Shown here piece after piece: positions 47,420 to 57,304 of a DNA stretch of 64,000 nucleotides (position 1 is the first letter of the stretch; each line of letters opens with the position of its first letter). Under the pieces are notes generated by a model. That model did not search any database. It saw only the letters and a list, made by a program, of their open reading frames with translations, and was not told where the DNA came from. A program made the translations under genes and the position numbers. The stretch is from Mycetohabitans endofungorum. Its GTDB lineage: Bacteria; Pseudomonadota; Gammaproteobacteria; Burkholderiales; Burkholderiaceae. The stretch is taken from the NCBI RefSeq assembly GCF_037477895.1, contig NZ_CP132744.1:1240001-1304000 (forward strand), written 5' to 3'.

Positions 47420-50400
47420 ATGGAAAAGACAATTGCAAACGATCTAAGTGACATCAGCCTGCCCACCCAGCGGCGTGCCGGACAACGGCAAACCGTACAG
47501 CAGCAGACCCGACGGCAAATCGGTGCTAGCGTAGACAGCGGTGCCCAATCGGATCCGAACGCTAGCAAAGTGGCGATTGTTGGTTTTGCCGGGCGTTTCC
47601 CCGGCGCGGACAATACTGAGGAGTTTTGGCATTTACTGGTGCAGGGGCGCTCGGCAATCGGCGAGTTTCCTTATTGGAACCTGCCAGGCATCGCCGAACG
47701 TCGCCACCTGCGGAAAGAATTTGCATGCCCGGGCGGCTTCATCAAAGACCCGATGGCGTTTGACGCCGATTTCTTTAAGATCTCCGCGCGTGAAGCCGAA
47801 GCGATGGATCCTCAGCACCGCATCGTGCTGGAGCAAACCTGGGCGGCTTTCGAAGATGCGGGGATTCCCCCGCAAAGCCTGCGCGGTAGCGATACTGGGG
47901 TTTATATCGGCGTATCGTCAGCCGACTATAACGGCTTATTGGCCCGCACGGCGGCAGGCGCCCATGATGCTACCGGTAACGCCCACTCGATCATTGCCAA
48001 CCGTATCTCTTACTTGTTCGATTTTCACGGCCCCAGCGCGCCGGTCGATACGGCCTGCTCCAGTTCATTGGTGGCGGTGTACAAGGCGGCACAAGCGATT
48101 CTTAACGGTGACTGCATGGTAGCGGTCGCCGGTGGGGTCAACCTCTGTTTTGAGCCCATGGTGTTCATTGGCGCTGCGAAGGCAGGCATGCTAAGCCCTA
48201 ACGGCCGTTGCAAAACCTTTGCCGCCGATGCCGATGGTTATGTTCGGGGCGAAGGCGTTGGCGTGTTGATTCTCAAGGATTATCAACAAGCACTGGCCGA
48301 TGGTGACAACATCGTGGCTACTATTATTGGCTCGGCGAGAAACCATGGCGGCCATGCCAATTCGCTGACTGCGCCTAACTCCACGGCGCAGGCCAATCTG
48401 ATCAAACAAGCCTGTCGAAACGTTGATATTGACAGCATAGGCTATATCGAGGTCCATGGTACAGGCACCCGTCTCGGAGATCCCATTGAGATCAGCGGGC
48501 TCAAGCAGGCATTTGCCGAGCTGGGCCGTAGCAGCGCGCGGCGTTGTTACCTCGGATCGGTAAAAACCAATATTGGCCACCTCGAATCTGCTGCTGGTAT
48601 CGCCGGATTGATCAAGACGTTGCTGGTTCTCAAGCACGGTTACCTACCCAAGAGTTTGCATAGCGAGCAACTCAATCCCTATATCGACTTGGCCGGCAGC
48701 CCTTTTGAAGTGTTGCAGCAAGCGCGGGAGTGGCCACAGTCCGACACGCCCCGTCGTGCGGGTGTCAGTTCATTCGGTTTTGGCGGTACCAATGCGCACA
48801 TCGTACTGGAGGCGGTTGAGTCCCCCGTCGGCGTAACGGCACAAGGCAGTGCGGCGACGATCTTTCCAATATCGGCCAGGACGCCCGAAGCGCTCAAGTC
48901 GCGAATCAAGCAGTTGATTGACTTTATAGCGCAACGGCCTCAGCTTGCGTTACCGGATTTGGCCGCCAGTTTGCAGTTGGGCCGTGAGGCGATGGAATGC
49001 CGGCTGGCAATAGTGGCAGACAGTCGAGACAGTCTTCTGGACCAACTCGGGCACTATCTTGCCAACGGCTACGACCAGCGTGACGAACCTGCCGGCGACG
49101 TTGCGACGGGTGAGGTGCTCCGAGCGCTGCAACAACAGGATCGCGACACGTTGCTCGCGTTATGGTGCCGGGGGGCAACCGTCGACTGGCGTCAGCTTTA
49201 TCCAGATGGTCGGGCGCGTCGAATCCCGCTGCCGACCTACCCGTTTAACCGTGAAATTTACTGGATCAGCGAGGCTCCGGTGGTTGAGCACTCGGGCGAG
49301 CCGATCCTCCATCCTTTAGTGCAGCGTAATACCTCGGATCTGGCGGGGCAGCGTTTTAGTAGCCGATTTAATGGCAACGAATTCTTCTTTGACGAGCATC
49401 GGGTCAATGGCGTCAAAATCCTGCCAGGGGTCGCTTACTTAGAAATGGCCAGGGCTGCGGTCGAGCTGTCGCTTGCCGACGATGACGCGCTGGTCCAGTT
49501 CAAGCATATCGCGTGGCAGCACCCGATGCGCCATGACGGTGGTGAGCTGGCCATCGACATCGAGCTGTCAGAGCAAGACAATGGCGAGATTCTGTTCGAG
49601 ATTGTCGGCGCTAACGTTGATGGTCCAAGCTACTGCCGCGGCGTGGCGTTGGTCGGCGCTACTCAAGCCTTACCGCCGCTGAACTTGCTCGCAATCGCCG
49701 CTGCTACCGAGCAGCAGCGACTGGAGCCACAGCAGTGCTACCAAATCTTTGGCGAGATGGGGCTGGACTATGGAGAACACTTCCGCGGAATCAGCGAATT
49801 ACAGGCGGGCAATGGTCAAGTGCTGGCTAAATTGGCGTTGCCTTGCGAGTTCTCAGAAGCCGGGGAGTGCGACGAGTCGCTACGTTTGCCTCCCGGCCTG
49901 CTCGATTCCGCGTTGCAGGCAGCGTTAGGACTGGCGTTGGTGGATCCGGCTCAGTCGGACGCTCGCCGTCAGCCACTGGTGCCCTTTGCGCTGGATGGCG
50001 TGATTTTGGGTGATCTGAACCTGCTTGGCAATGGTTGCTATGCATGGGTACGTTATGCCGTTAATCACCATCCGGGACGGATTAACAAATTGGACGTGGA
50101 TCTGTGTGACCCGCAGGGCCGGGTGGCGCTTCGTCTGCTTGGCTTCTCGTCGAAAAGATTAGATAGCGGCCAAGCTAAGCCACTGGTAATGGCGCCGGTC
50201 TGGCGGGATAAAGCGCCACGCCAGGACGGTGAACAGCACTATAACCGGCAATTGATTTTATTGGCAGGTAGCCAACCCATTGTATTGGACAAACTGGCAG
50301 ACTGCTGCCAGGAACGGATATCGGGCCGGCAGATCAACGTTGAGCGATTGCCTGCCGCTGCTGAGGATCCCGCTTGCGCGTTGCAATCGTTGGCTAGCGT

Positions 50401-53400
50401 TTTGCTTGGTTATTTAAAAGAAAACCGATCGGATAGCTTGGTGCAGTTGGTTCTGCTTGACAGTGATCATGGCCCACGGCTCAGCACCTCAGTCTTCGCT
50501 TCACTGCAAGCGCTGCTCAAGACCGCCAAAAACGAAGGACTGATCGCTGCCGCCCAGTCCATCGAGGTGTCTGGAAGGCATTCGCCTGAGTTGCTGGCGC
50601 GGTTATTGATTGAGAATAGCTACCAGGAGGACGAGCGGGTCCGTTATCAGCATAGCGTTGAGACTCGGTATCAGCGCCAAGTGGCGTCTTGGCAGGAAAC
50701 GGCATTGGCCGCTACCGAAACCGCGCCGTGGCGCGCCGGCGGCGTCTACTTGCTGACCGGCGGCGTAGGTGGATTGGGGCTGTTGCTGGCCGAAGCGATT
50801 GCCCGGGAAGCGCATGGCGCCAAGCTGATCCTGGCTAGCCGCTCCGCTGACCAATTGTCGTCTAAAACCGCCGAGCGGATCGCCCATATCAAAAAGTTAG
50901 GCGCTCAAGTGCAGCTCGAGGCGCTGGACGTGGCTGATCGGATCGCGGTTGACGAGCTAATCGTGAAGTGTGAGCGGGAGTTTGGCGGTATTCATGGCAT
51001 TTTTCATTGTGCCGGTCTTACCCGAGACAGCTTGCTTAGCAATAAGAGCGAGGCCGATTGGGCGGCGGTGCTGTTGCCTAAGGTGGCGGGGGCGCTGAAT
51101 CTGGACCGGGCTAGTGCTCACCTTGCGCTAGATTGTTTTGTCCTGTTTTCGTCGGTTTCCGCGGTGATTGGTAATGTCGGCCAAGGTGACTATGCGCTGG
51201 CCAACGCCTTTTTGGACGAGTTTACCGGTTGGCGTAACCGCCAGACAGCTGCCGGTCACCGCCATGGCCGCACGCTCGCGGTTAACTGGCCGTTATGGCG
51301 CAATGGCGGGATGCAGATTGATCCTCAACGCGAGCAACTCATGGTTGAGCACACTGGCATCGAACCGTTGAGTGACCACGGTGGCCTGGAGTTGCTGCGT
51401 CGGGCGCTTGCCGATGCCAACGCACCCGAGCGGTTGATGGTTTTGGAAGGCAATACCGCCAAAATTAAAGCATTTATTGCGGCTCAGTGGCATGAGCCGG
51501 TGGCGGCTATGTTTGATGAGCCAGGCGCGGCCGAACAGTCTGCTGCGCCGACGACACAAGTTCTAGTTGACGAGCCGTCGCCGACAGCCAACGTCAATGA
51601 CGAACCAGTGCATCGGGATTTGACCGAGCCGGCGATCCGTTATTTCAAGCAATTGCTCTCGACGACGCTGAAGCGGCCTGTAGAAAAAATTGATAGCGAT
51701 GGCTCGTTCGAACGCTACGGCGTTGACTCGATCATCCTCACCGAGTTGACCACTAAGCTGGAACAAAGTTTTGGCTCGCTACCGAATACTTTGTTATACG
51801 AATATCAAACGGTGCGTGAACTGAGCGAGTACTTTATTCACCATCATCGCGATGCGTTGCAGCAGCGGGTGTTGGGCGAGCCGGTTAATCGGCACACGAC
51901 CGCTAAGCACGGACCAAAGGTAGCGCAGGCAGAGAGGGTAGAGCCAATAGCAATTGCTACGCAGCTGCCCGCGCGCAAGCGCCGTCGCCGAACCGCGCAG
52001 CAGGATACACCGTCTATGGCCAATTCAAGCCGTGAACTGGCGATCGTCGGTATAAGTGGGCGTTACCCTGGCGCTGAAGATTTGGAGACGTTTTGGCACA
52101 AGCTGGCAGGCGGCGAAGATCTCATCAGTGAAGTGCCCACGCAGCGCTGGGACCATCAGGCTTATTTTGCTGAACAGCGCGACCGGTTTGACAAGACCTA
52201 TTGTAAATGGGGCGGTTTTCTCGATGGAGTTGAAGATTTTGACCCGTTGTTTTTCAACCTGTCGCCTCGCGAGGCGGAAATCATTAACCCCAATGACCGG
52301 CTGTTCATCGAAACTTGCTGGAACTTACTGGAAAGCGCCGGGCTGACTCGACAACGGTTAAAACAGCAGTATCAGCAGCAGGTTGGCGTGTTTGTCGGCG
52401 TAATGTATCAACAGTACCAAGCGTTTGAAGCGGACTTCGTCAAAGAGTCGTTGGTATCCGTGACTTCATACAGCGCGATTGCGAACCGGGTATCTTATTT
52501 CTTTGATTTTCAGGGGCCGAGTTTGGCGATCGACACGATGTGCTCATCGTCGATCTCCGCAATCCATGCCGCTGGTGAGGCCCTGCGCAACGGCGATTGC
52601 AGATTGGCAATTGCCGGCGGCGTTAACCTAACGCTGCATCCGAAAAAATACATCGGCCTGAGTATCGGTAAGGTGCTTGGCAGCCACGCCAGCAGCCGTA
52701 GTTTCGCCGACGGCGATGGTTATTTGCCGGCGGAAGGGGTCGGCGCAGTCTTGCTTAAGACACTGGCCGACGCCGAACGCGATGGCGATCGAATCCTTGC
52801 GGTAATCAAGTCGACCGCCGTCAATCATGGCGGCCATACCCATGGTTTTTCGATGCCAAGTGCCAAGGCGCAGGCGGCGCTGATCGACAGCAATTTCAAG
52901 CGGGCAGGGGTTGACCCGCGCACGATCAGTTATGTGGAGTCAGCGGCTAATGGATCGGCAATGGGCGATGCTATCGAGCTTAGTGCGTTGAACCGAGTCT
53001 TTGGCCAAGCCGGCGTTGCCAACCAATCCTGTGCAATTGGCTCGGTCAAGTCGAATATCGGCCACGCCGAGGCGGCTTCGGGCATGTCCCAACTCAGCAA
53101 GCTAGTCTTACAACTGCAACACCAGCAACTGGTGCCGTCTCTATTGCTCGGCCCGCTTAATCCTAAGCTGGACTTCGAGAATTCGCCTTTTGTATTGCAA
53201 CGTGAGTTGGGCCATTGGCCTCAGCCCGTGGTCGACATGGACGGGATGAGGCGACAATATCCGCGCCGGGCGGCACTCAGCGCCTTTGGTGCTGGCGGTT
53301 CCAATGCCCACCTGGTGCTCGAAGAATATCAAAAGTATCAGGAGAACCCAGGACATCTGGGGGACGGTGTAGCGCAGGTCGAGAACGGCGCTCTTTATAT

Positions 53401-55237
53401 CGTGCCGATGTCGGCGAAAAGCGTCCGCTCGTTGCACCAGGGGGTGATGAGGTTAGCACGTCATCTCGATATGCATCCGAATTTACGGCTCAACGACGTT
53501 GCCTACACCCTGCAAACTGGCCGTGAGGCGATGCAGTGGCGGTTGGCGTTGCTAGTGAAAAGCATGGACGAGTTACGTGCGGCACTATGCGAGATTGGGC
53601 AGGTGTTGAACCAAAGTGATGGCATAGCCGCGTTAGCAAAGCTCAATTTGCCGTTGTTTTCTGGCAATATTGACGAGGTGCCGGCGACGACGGCTAGCCT
53701 GTTGTGCGGTCCTGGCGCAGACGCGTTAAGCCACAGCTTGATTGCCGCCGATGAGCGACAACAGCTGGCGCTATTCTGGACGCAGGGTGGTGAGGTTCCC
53801 TGGGACAAGCTGGCGGAAAATACCTCCGCTGGCTATGGCGTAAAAATCGTCCCATTGCCGACTTATGCATTTGATAAAAAACGCTATTGGCTAGAGCAGT
53901 CCAACACGCCAACAACGTTGCAGGGCAACGCCATAGCGGCCAGCGTTACGCAGCAGGCCTCAACTAGTACGCCAGTGAACGTAACCGATGATCATGCCAG
54001 CCACACGGAGACTGCCGCTGAACGTGGGCTACGCGTGTTGGCTGATTTGCTGGGTATGCAGCCGGAAGAATTGTCGCCGGCCAAGCCTCTCAGTGTCTAT
54101 GGGGCTGACTCCATCGTCATGGCCCAGCTGGCGATGCAGTTACAAGCGGAAATGGATCCTGAGTTAGCGTTAGCCAAAATCCAGCAGTGCGTTACGATTC
54201 AAGACTTGCTAGATTTGCTGGCCGAACGTGATGAGCGGGCAAGCGCAAAAGGGCCAGGGCTGCCAGTCAAGATCAGTGAGCTTTTTACCCGTCCGACGAC
54301 ACGCTTTTTGGAGTTGCAGCGACTCAATACGGTGGACGATGGCCAGCCCATCTTCTGGTTCCACGGTGCGCTGGGCGGCAGTGAGATATACCAAGAACTG
54401 GCCCATCACATCGACCGGCCGTTTTTTGGACTTCAAGCCAAAGGATGGATGACCGAGCGCGAGCCGCTCCAGGGAATCGAGGCGATGGCGGCCTATTATG
54501 TTCAAGCGATTCAATCGGTGCAGCCCCATGGTCCCTACGATCTCGGCGGTTACTCGCTCGGTGGCATGCTGGCTTATGAGGTGACCCGGCAACTGCAGGC
54601 ATCGGGGGAAACGGTAACGACCCTGGTGATGCTGGACTCGCCGGATGTCACCGGTGAGCGCACCGCTAAGTTGGCCGATAAGACCAGACTGCTACAGGTA
54701 GTCAATATGTCTTTGCAGATGACGATCAGTGACACGCCTGAACGTTTTGCCGAAGTATTAATCCACCGGGACGAGGTTGATTTGTCGTTGTCGCATCCAG
54801 CCTATCGGCAGCAATTGATGACGTTGGCGCGGCAGCGAGGTTTGAAGATAAGTGATGACCGTTTGCAGCACATGATGGAGCAAGTGGCTCGGATTCAGCA
54901 ATCCTACCAAGTGGAGCAGTATCGGATTCTGCCGTTGCCGAAGGCCGAGGAAGTCGCTTGTTATTATTTCCGGAATGCCAGTGGTTTGTGGATGGGGGAT
55001 TTGGAGCCCTATTTCTCCACTGACAGCCGAGAATTCGCGGCCTTCAATCACACCAACTATTGGCAAGAGTGGCAACGGCAATTGCCAAGCTTTGAGATGA
55101 TTGACGTGGACTCGTCCAGCCATATGACATTGTTGACTGAACCCAAAGTGTTTGACGTGGTCGCAGCATTCTGCGTGTCGCTGTATGCGAAAGAGTGGGC
55201 GAAGGGGAAGCCCAGCGTCAAAACTGTCTTGACGTAA
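47420..55237 (+). CDS. rhiF: Trans-AT polyketide synthase RhiF, terminal (KS-DH-KR-ACP-KS0-ACP-TE)
   Basis: The 2605-residue protein starts at an ATG preceded by GGAG and lies 79 bp after rhiE. Approximate residues: KS 50-464 (Cys213, EVHGTGT, TNIGHLE), DH 631-914 (EHRVNGVKILPG; LLDSALQ), KR 1107-1347 (GGVGGLG; Tyr in GDYALANAF), ACP 1401-1481 (YGVDSI), second KS 1538-1971, ACP 2197-2272 (YGADSI), thioesterase 2304-2594. The second KS has ESAANGS in place of EAHGTGT, so it is a non-elongating KS0. The TE has GGYSLGG with nucleophile Ser2379 (codon 54554-54556). The Asp is probably in LDSPD; the His is likely in the C-terminal 100 residues (SSHMTLLTEP). Predicted role: last extension giving the 2,3-alkene, then macrolactonisation and release. 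The TE marks the end of the assembly line. Confidence 0.9.
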   Translation: MEKTIANDLSDISLPTQRRAGQRQTVQQQTRRQIGASVDSGAQSDPNASKVAIVGFAGRFPGADNTEEFWHLLVQGRSAIGEFPYWNLPGIAERRHLRKEFACPGGFIKDPMAFDADFFKISAREAEAMDPQHRIVLEQTWAAFEDAGIPPQSLRGSDTGVYIGVSSADYNGLLARTAAGAHDATGNAHSIIANRISYLFDFHGPSAPVDTACSSSLVAVYKAAQAILNGDCMVAVAGGVNLCFEPMVFIGAAKAGMLSPNGRCKTFAADADGYVRGEGVGVLILKDYQQALADGDNIVATIIGSARNHGGHANSLTAPNSTAQANLIKQACRNVDIDSIGYIEVHGTGTRLGDPIEISGLKQAFAELGRSSARRCYLGSVKTNIGHLESAAGIAGLIKTLLVLKHGYLPKSLHSEQLNPYIDLAGSPFEVLQQAREWPQSDTPRRAGVSSFGFGGTNAHIVLEAVESPVGVTAQGSAATIFPISARTPEALKSRIKQLIDFIAQRPQLALPDLAASLQLGREAMECRLAIVADSRDSLLDQLGHYLANGYDQRDEPAGDVATGEVLRALQQQDRDTLLALWCRGATVDWRQLYPDGRARRIPLPTYPFNREIYWISEAPVVEHSGEPILHPLVQRNTSDLAGQRFSSRFNGNEFFFDEHRVNGVKILPGVAYLEMARAAVELSLADDDALVQFKHIAWQHPMRHDGGELAIDIELSEQDNGEILFEIVGANVDGPSYCRGVALVGATQALPPLNLLAIAAATEQQRLEPQQCYQIFGEMGLDYGEHFRGISELQAGNGQVLAKLALPCEFSEAGECDESLRLPPGLLDSALQAALGLALVDPAQSDARRQPLVPFALDGVILGDLNLLGNGCYAWVRYAVNHHPGRINKLDVDLCDPQGRVALRLLGFSSKRLDSGQAKPLVMAPVWRDKAPRQDGEQHYNRQLILLAGSQPIVLDKLADCCQERISGRQINVERLPAAAEDPACALQSLASVLLGYLKENRSDSLVQLVLLDSDHGPRLSTSVFASLQALLKTAKNEGLIAAAQSIEVSGRHSPELLARLLIENSYQEDERVRYQHSVETRYQRQVASWQETALAATETAPWRAGGVYLLTGGVGGLGLLLAEAIAREAHGAKLILASRSADQLSSKTAERIAHIKKLGAQVQLEALDVADRIAVDELIVKCEREFGGIHGIFHCAGLTRDSLLSNKSEADWAAVLLPKVAGALNLDRASAHLALDCFVLFSSVSAVIGNVGQGDYALANAFLDEFTGWRNRQTAAGHRHGRTLAVNWPLWRNGGMQIDPQREQLMVEHTGIEPLSDHGGLELLRRALADANAPERLMVLEGNTAKIKAFIAAQWHEPVAAMFDEPGAAEQSAAPTTQVLVDEPSPTANVNDEPVHRDLTEPAIRYFKQLLSTTLKRPVEKIDSDGSFERYGVDSIILTELTTKLEQSFGSLPNTLLYEYQTVRELSEYFIHHHRDALQQRVLGEPVNRHTTAKHGPKVAQAERVEPIAIATQLPARKRRRRTAQQDTPSMANSSRELAIVGISGRYPGAEDLETFWHKLAGGEDLISEVPTQRWDHQAYFAEQRDRFDKTYCKWGGFLDGVEDFDPLFFNLSPREAEIINPNDRLFIETCWNLLESAGLTRQRLKQQYQQQVGVFVGVMYQQYQAFEADFVKESLVSVTSYSAIANRVSYFFDFQGPSLAIDTMCSSSISAIHAAGEALRNGDCRLAIAGGVNLTLHPKKYIGLSIGKVLGSHASSRSFADGDGYLPAEGVGAVLLKTLADAERDGDRILAVIKSTAVNHGGHTHGFSMPSAKAQAALIDSNFKRAGVDPRTISYVESAANGSAMGDAIELSALNRVFGQAGVANQSCAIGSVKSNIGHAEAASGMSQLSKLVLQLQHQQLVPSLLLGPLNPKLDFENSPFVLQRELGHWPQPVVDMDGMRRQYPRRAALSAFGAGGSNAHLVLEEYQKYQENPGHLGDGVAQVENGALYIVPMSAKSVRSLHQGVMRLARHLDMHPNLRLNDVAYTLQTGREAMQWRLALLVKSMDELRAALCEIGQVLNQSDGIAALAKLNLPLFSGNIDEVPATTASLLCGPGADALSHSLIAADERQQLALFWTQGGEVPWDKLAENTSAGYGVKIVPLPTYAFDKKRYWLEQSNTPTTLQGNAIAASVTQQASTSTPVNVTDDHASHTETAAERGLRVLADLLGMQPEELSPAKPLSVYGADSIVMAQLAMQLQAEMDPELALAKIQQCVTIQDLLDLLAERDERASAKGPGLPVKISELFTRPTTRFLELQRLNTVDDGQPIFWFHGALGGSEIYQELAHHIDRPFFGLQAKGWMTEREPLQGIEAMAAYYVQAIQSVQPHGPYDLGGYSLGGMLAYEVTRQLQASGETVTTLVMLDSPDVTGERTAKLADKTRLLQVVNMSLQMTISDTPERFAEVLIHRDEVDLSLSHPAYRQQLMTLARQRGLKISDDRLQHMMEQVARIQQSYQVEQYRILPLPKAEEVACYYFRNASGLWMGDLEPYFSTDSREFAAFNHTNYWQEWQRQLPSFEMIDVDSSSHMTLLTEPKVFDVVAAFCVSLYAKEWAKGKPSVKTVLT
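47567..51860 (+). other. RhiF module KS-DH-KR-ACP (predicted C1-C2, 2,3-alkene)
   Basis: KS Cys 48056-48058; complete DH; canonical KR; ACP with YGVDSI. This is the last condensing KS in the line. Confidence 0.8.
52030..55200 (+). other. Terminal non-elongating module KS0-ACP-TE of RhiF
   Basis: The KS reads ESAANGS (Ala codon 52943-52945 at the His position). It is followed directly by an ACP (YGADSI) and a type I thioesterase with Ser 54554-54556. No processing domain is present, so the module probably only passes the chain to the TE. Confidence 0.8.
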
Positions 55238-55282
55238 ACGGTTGCTTTTGACGCCTGCGCGCTGGATAAAATGGTCAGATCG

Positions 55283-55366
55283 CTGCCTCACTAGGCAGAC
55301 GGACCACTTTGTATAGGCGCAGATACCGCCGGCGATGTCGTATACAACTCGGTCGTCGGCGGTATC
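55283..55366 (+). terminator. Two hairpins after rhiF (possible transcription end, no U-tract)
   Basis: CTGCCT (55283-55288) pairs with AGGCAG (55293-55298) over a 4-nt loop. A 14-bp stem pairs 55322-55335 with 55353-55366, with one G-U pair and a 17-nt loop holding GTATAC. No T-run follows either stem, so a factor-independent terminator is not proven; they may protect the 3' end or bind a regulator. The remaining 55367-55503 leads to the transporter gene and shows only its GGGAAAG ribosome site. Confidence 0.45.
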
Positions 55367-55503
55367 GTGACAGTACCGCAAAAAATAGGACTGTCTGGTT
55401 TTGTAGTTGATAAATTGTCTGCTTATTCGCTTAACCGACCGGCGGCCTTCATGCCTAAAGACAGAGGTGCGTCTGTGGCCGGTCCATTATTGGGAAAGAC
55501 AAC

Positions 55504-57180
55504 ATGACGTCAAGCCTAAGTGCAGGCGCTGCCGAGCAAGCCGCGGCCGTGCCCTTTCTCTCCAAGGAGCGCATTGTCGCGAAGCCAGGCTTCAACCGCT
55601 GGCTGGTGCCCCCGGCCGCCTTGGCGATTCACTTGTGCATAGGCATGGCTTATGGCTTCTCGGTCTTCTGGCTACCGTTGTCGCAGGCCATCGGCATCAC
55701 CCACCCTATGTCCTGCGGTCCCGAGATTGGCTTTTTGCAAGAGTTGTTCGTGACTCACTGCGACTGGAAGATTTCCACGCTGGGATGGATGTACACATTG
55801 TTCTTTGTGCTGCTTGGCAGTTCTGCCGCCATCTGGGGAGGCTGGCTTGAACGAGCAGGTCCGCGCAAGGCTGGCGTGGTCAGTGCGCTATGCTGGTGCG
55901 GCGGTATGCTGCTTTCCGCACTTGGCATCCACTTACACCAGTTCTGGCTGATGCTGCTGGGCTCCGGCGTGATTGGCGGTATTGGTCTGGGTCTCGGGTA
56001 CATCTCGCCAGTCAGTACACTAATCAAATGGTTCCCTGATCGACGGGGCATGGCCACCGGCATGGCTATCATGGGATTTGGTGGCGGTGCGATGATTGGC
56101 TCGCCGCTAGCCACGGAACTTATGGCGGCCTTTGCTGCATACGAAGGGGGCGGCGTGACGCAAACTTTTGTCGCTATGGCTGCACTGTACTTCGTTTTTA
56201 TGATGAGTGGCGCACTGGCCTATCGCATACCGCCGTCTGGGTGGGCACCTGCTGGCTGGAAGTCTGCTAAGGAGCAGGCAGACGATACCATGGTGACTCA
56301 GCACCATGTCCATGTGAAGAAAGTGTGGGGTATCCCGCAGTTCTGGCTCGTTTGGATGGTGCTCTGCATGAATGTCTCGGCCGGAATCGGCGTTATCGGC
56401 ATGGCCAGTCCGATGTTGCAAGAAGTATTCGGCGGACACCTGATTGGCCAAGCTGTACCATTCTCCGAACTTGGCAAAGAACAATTGATGTCAATCGCCT
56501 CTGTGGCAGCCGGTTTTACCGCGCTGCTGAGTTTGTTCAATATCGGCGGCCGATTTGTCTGGGCCAGTCTTTCCGATAAGCTCGGGCGCAAACGGACCTA
56601 CACCATTTTCTTCGTGCTGGGCGGGCTTCTATACGCCAGCATTCCGTCGAGTATTACCGCCGGATATTTAATACTCTTTGTTGCTGCTGTCTGTGTCATC
56701 GTCAGTCTGTACGGCGGAGGGTTTTCCACGGCTCCTGCTTATTTGGCCGACTTGTTTGGCACTCAGTTTGTCGGGGCCATTCATGGCCGGCTGCTCACAG
56801 CTTGGGCAACCGCCGGCGTCCTTGGGCCGGTCGTAGTGAACTATATGCGTGACTACCAGCTGGCTCGCGGCCTGCCGCGTGAGCAAGTTTACAACCAGTC
56901 AATGTATATCTTAGTTGGCATGCTGTTAGTGGGCCTAGTGTGCAATCTTCTGATAAAGCCAGTGCACCCGAAATATTTCATGAGCGAGCAGGAACTTGCG
57001 GAGGAAAAACGCGTTGCGCACCCTACGCCACCCGTGTGCGAACTTGCTGCTGAAGCGCCCGCTATGCGGGCGTTCGGCAGTGGTGCGCTGGTCGTGCTTG
57101 CTTGGGTCGCGGTTGGGTTACCACTCATGTGGGGCATCTATCGCACGATGCTCAGCGTTGTAGCATTCTTCCACGGCTAG
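55504..57180 (+). CDS. OFA-family (oxalate/formate antiporter-like) MFS transporter
   Basis: The 558-residue membrane protein has about 12 hydrophobic segments and MFS motif A in both halves (GGWLERAGPRK; SDKLGRKRTY). A periplasmic-type loop with two cysteines (MSCGPEIGF, VTHCDWK) lies between the first two segments, and there is a central polar loop (HHVHVKKVWGIPQFW). An extra hydrophobic helix lies at the C-terminus (about 525-555). These are typical of the oxalate:formate antiporter family as found in Burkholderiaceae. The ATG follows GGGAAAG. It is co-directional with rhi but 266 bp downstream, beyond strong hairpins, so it is probably a separate unit. Substrate is unknown. A role in rhizoxin export is not supported: this family carries small organic anions. 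A role in carboxylate exchange with a fungal host is possible but speculative. Confidence 0.82.
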   Translation: MTSSLSAGAAEQAAAVPFLSKERIVAKPGFNRWLVPPAALAIHLCIGMAYGFSVFWLPLSQAIGITHPMSCGPEIGFLQELFVTHCDWKISTLGWMYTLFFVLLGSSAAIWGGWLERAGPRKAGVVSALCWCGGMLLSALGIHLHQFWLMLLGSGVIGGIGLGLGYISPVSTLIKWFPDRRGMATGMAIMGFGGGAMIGSPLATELMAAFAAYEGGGVTQTFVAMAALYFVFMMSGALAYRIPPSGWAPAGWKSAKEQADDTMVTQHHVHVKKVWGIPQFWLVWMVLCMNVSAGIGVIGMASPMLQEVFGGHLIGQAVPFSELGKEQLMSIASVAAGFTALLSLFNIGGRFVWASLSDKLGRKRTYTIFFVLGGLLYASIPSSITAGYLILFVAAVCVIVSLYGGGFSTAPAYLADLFGTQFVGAIHGRLLTAWATAGVLGPVVVNYMRDYQLARGLPREQVYNQSMYILVGMLLVGLVCNLLIKPVHPKYFMSEQELAEEKRVAHPTPPVCELAAEAPAMRAFGSGALVVLAWVAVGLPLMWGIYRTMLSVVAFFHG

Positions 57181-57304
57181 TGCCCGTCAGGTTCAACCCG
57201 TCATGAAGCGCCACTGCTGCAACCGATGCGTGACATTGGCTGTAAGACGTGGCGCCGACACCGTCTTGCTTTAGCATGGCGGCCTTTGTACCGAGATTGC
57301 CAAG

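Noticed and set aside
1..55237. Search for AT domains in the PKS modules
   Set aside because: No GHSxG acyltransferase motif in the expected place after any KS; the short post-KS region (LPxYPFAxxxYW) is the usual trans-AT linker.
1..55237. Pseudomonas rzx cluster as the source
   Set aside because: The PKS core would look alike, but the right flank is not what I recall next to rzx and suits Burkholderiaceae better; only a search would settle it.
55407..55850. 147-codon plus-strand frame overlapping the transporter start
   Set aside because: Its translation is a frame-shifted version of the transporter region without any motif; the transporter frame has the hydrophobic segments and a ribosome site.
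55504..57180. MFS transporter as the rhizoxin exporter or self-resistance gene
   Set aside because: The family carries small organic anions, and the gene is separated from rhiF by 266 bp with strong hairpins.
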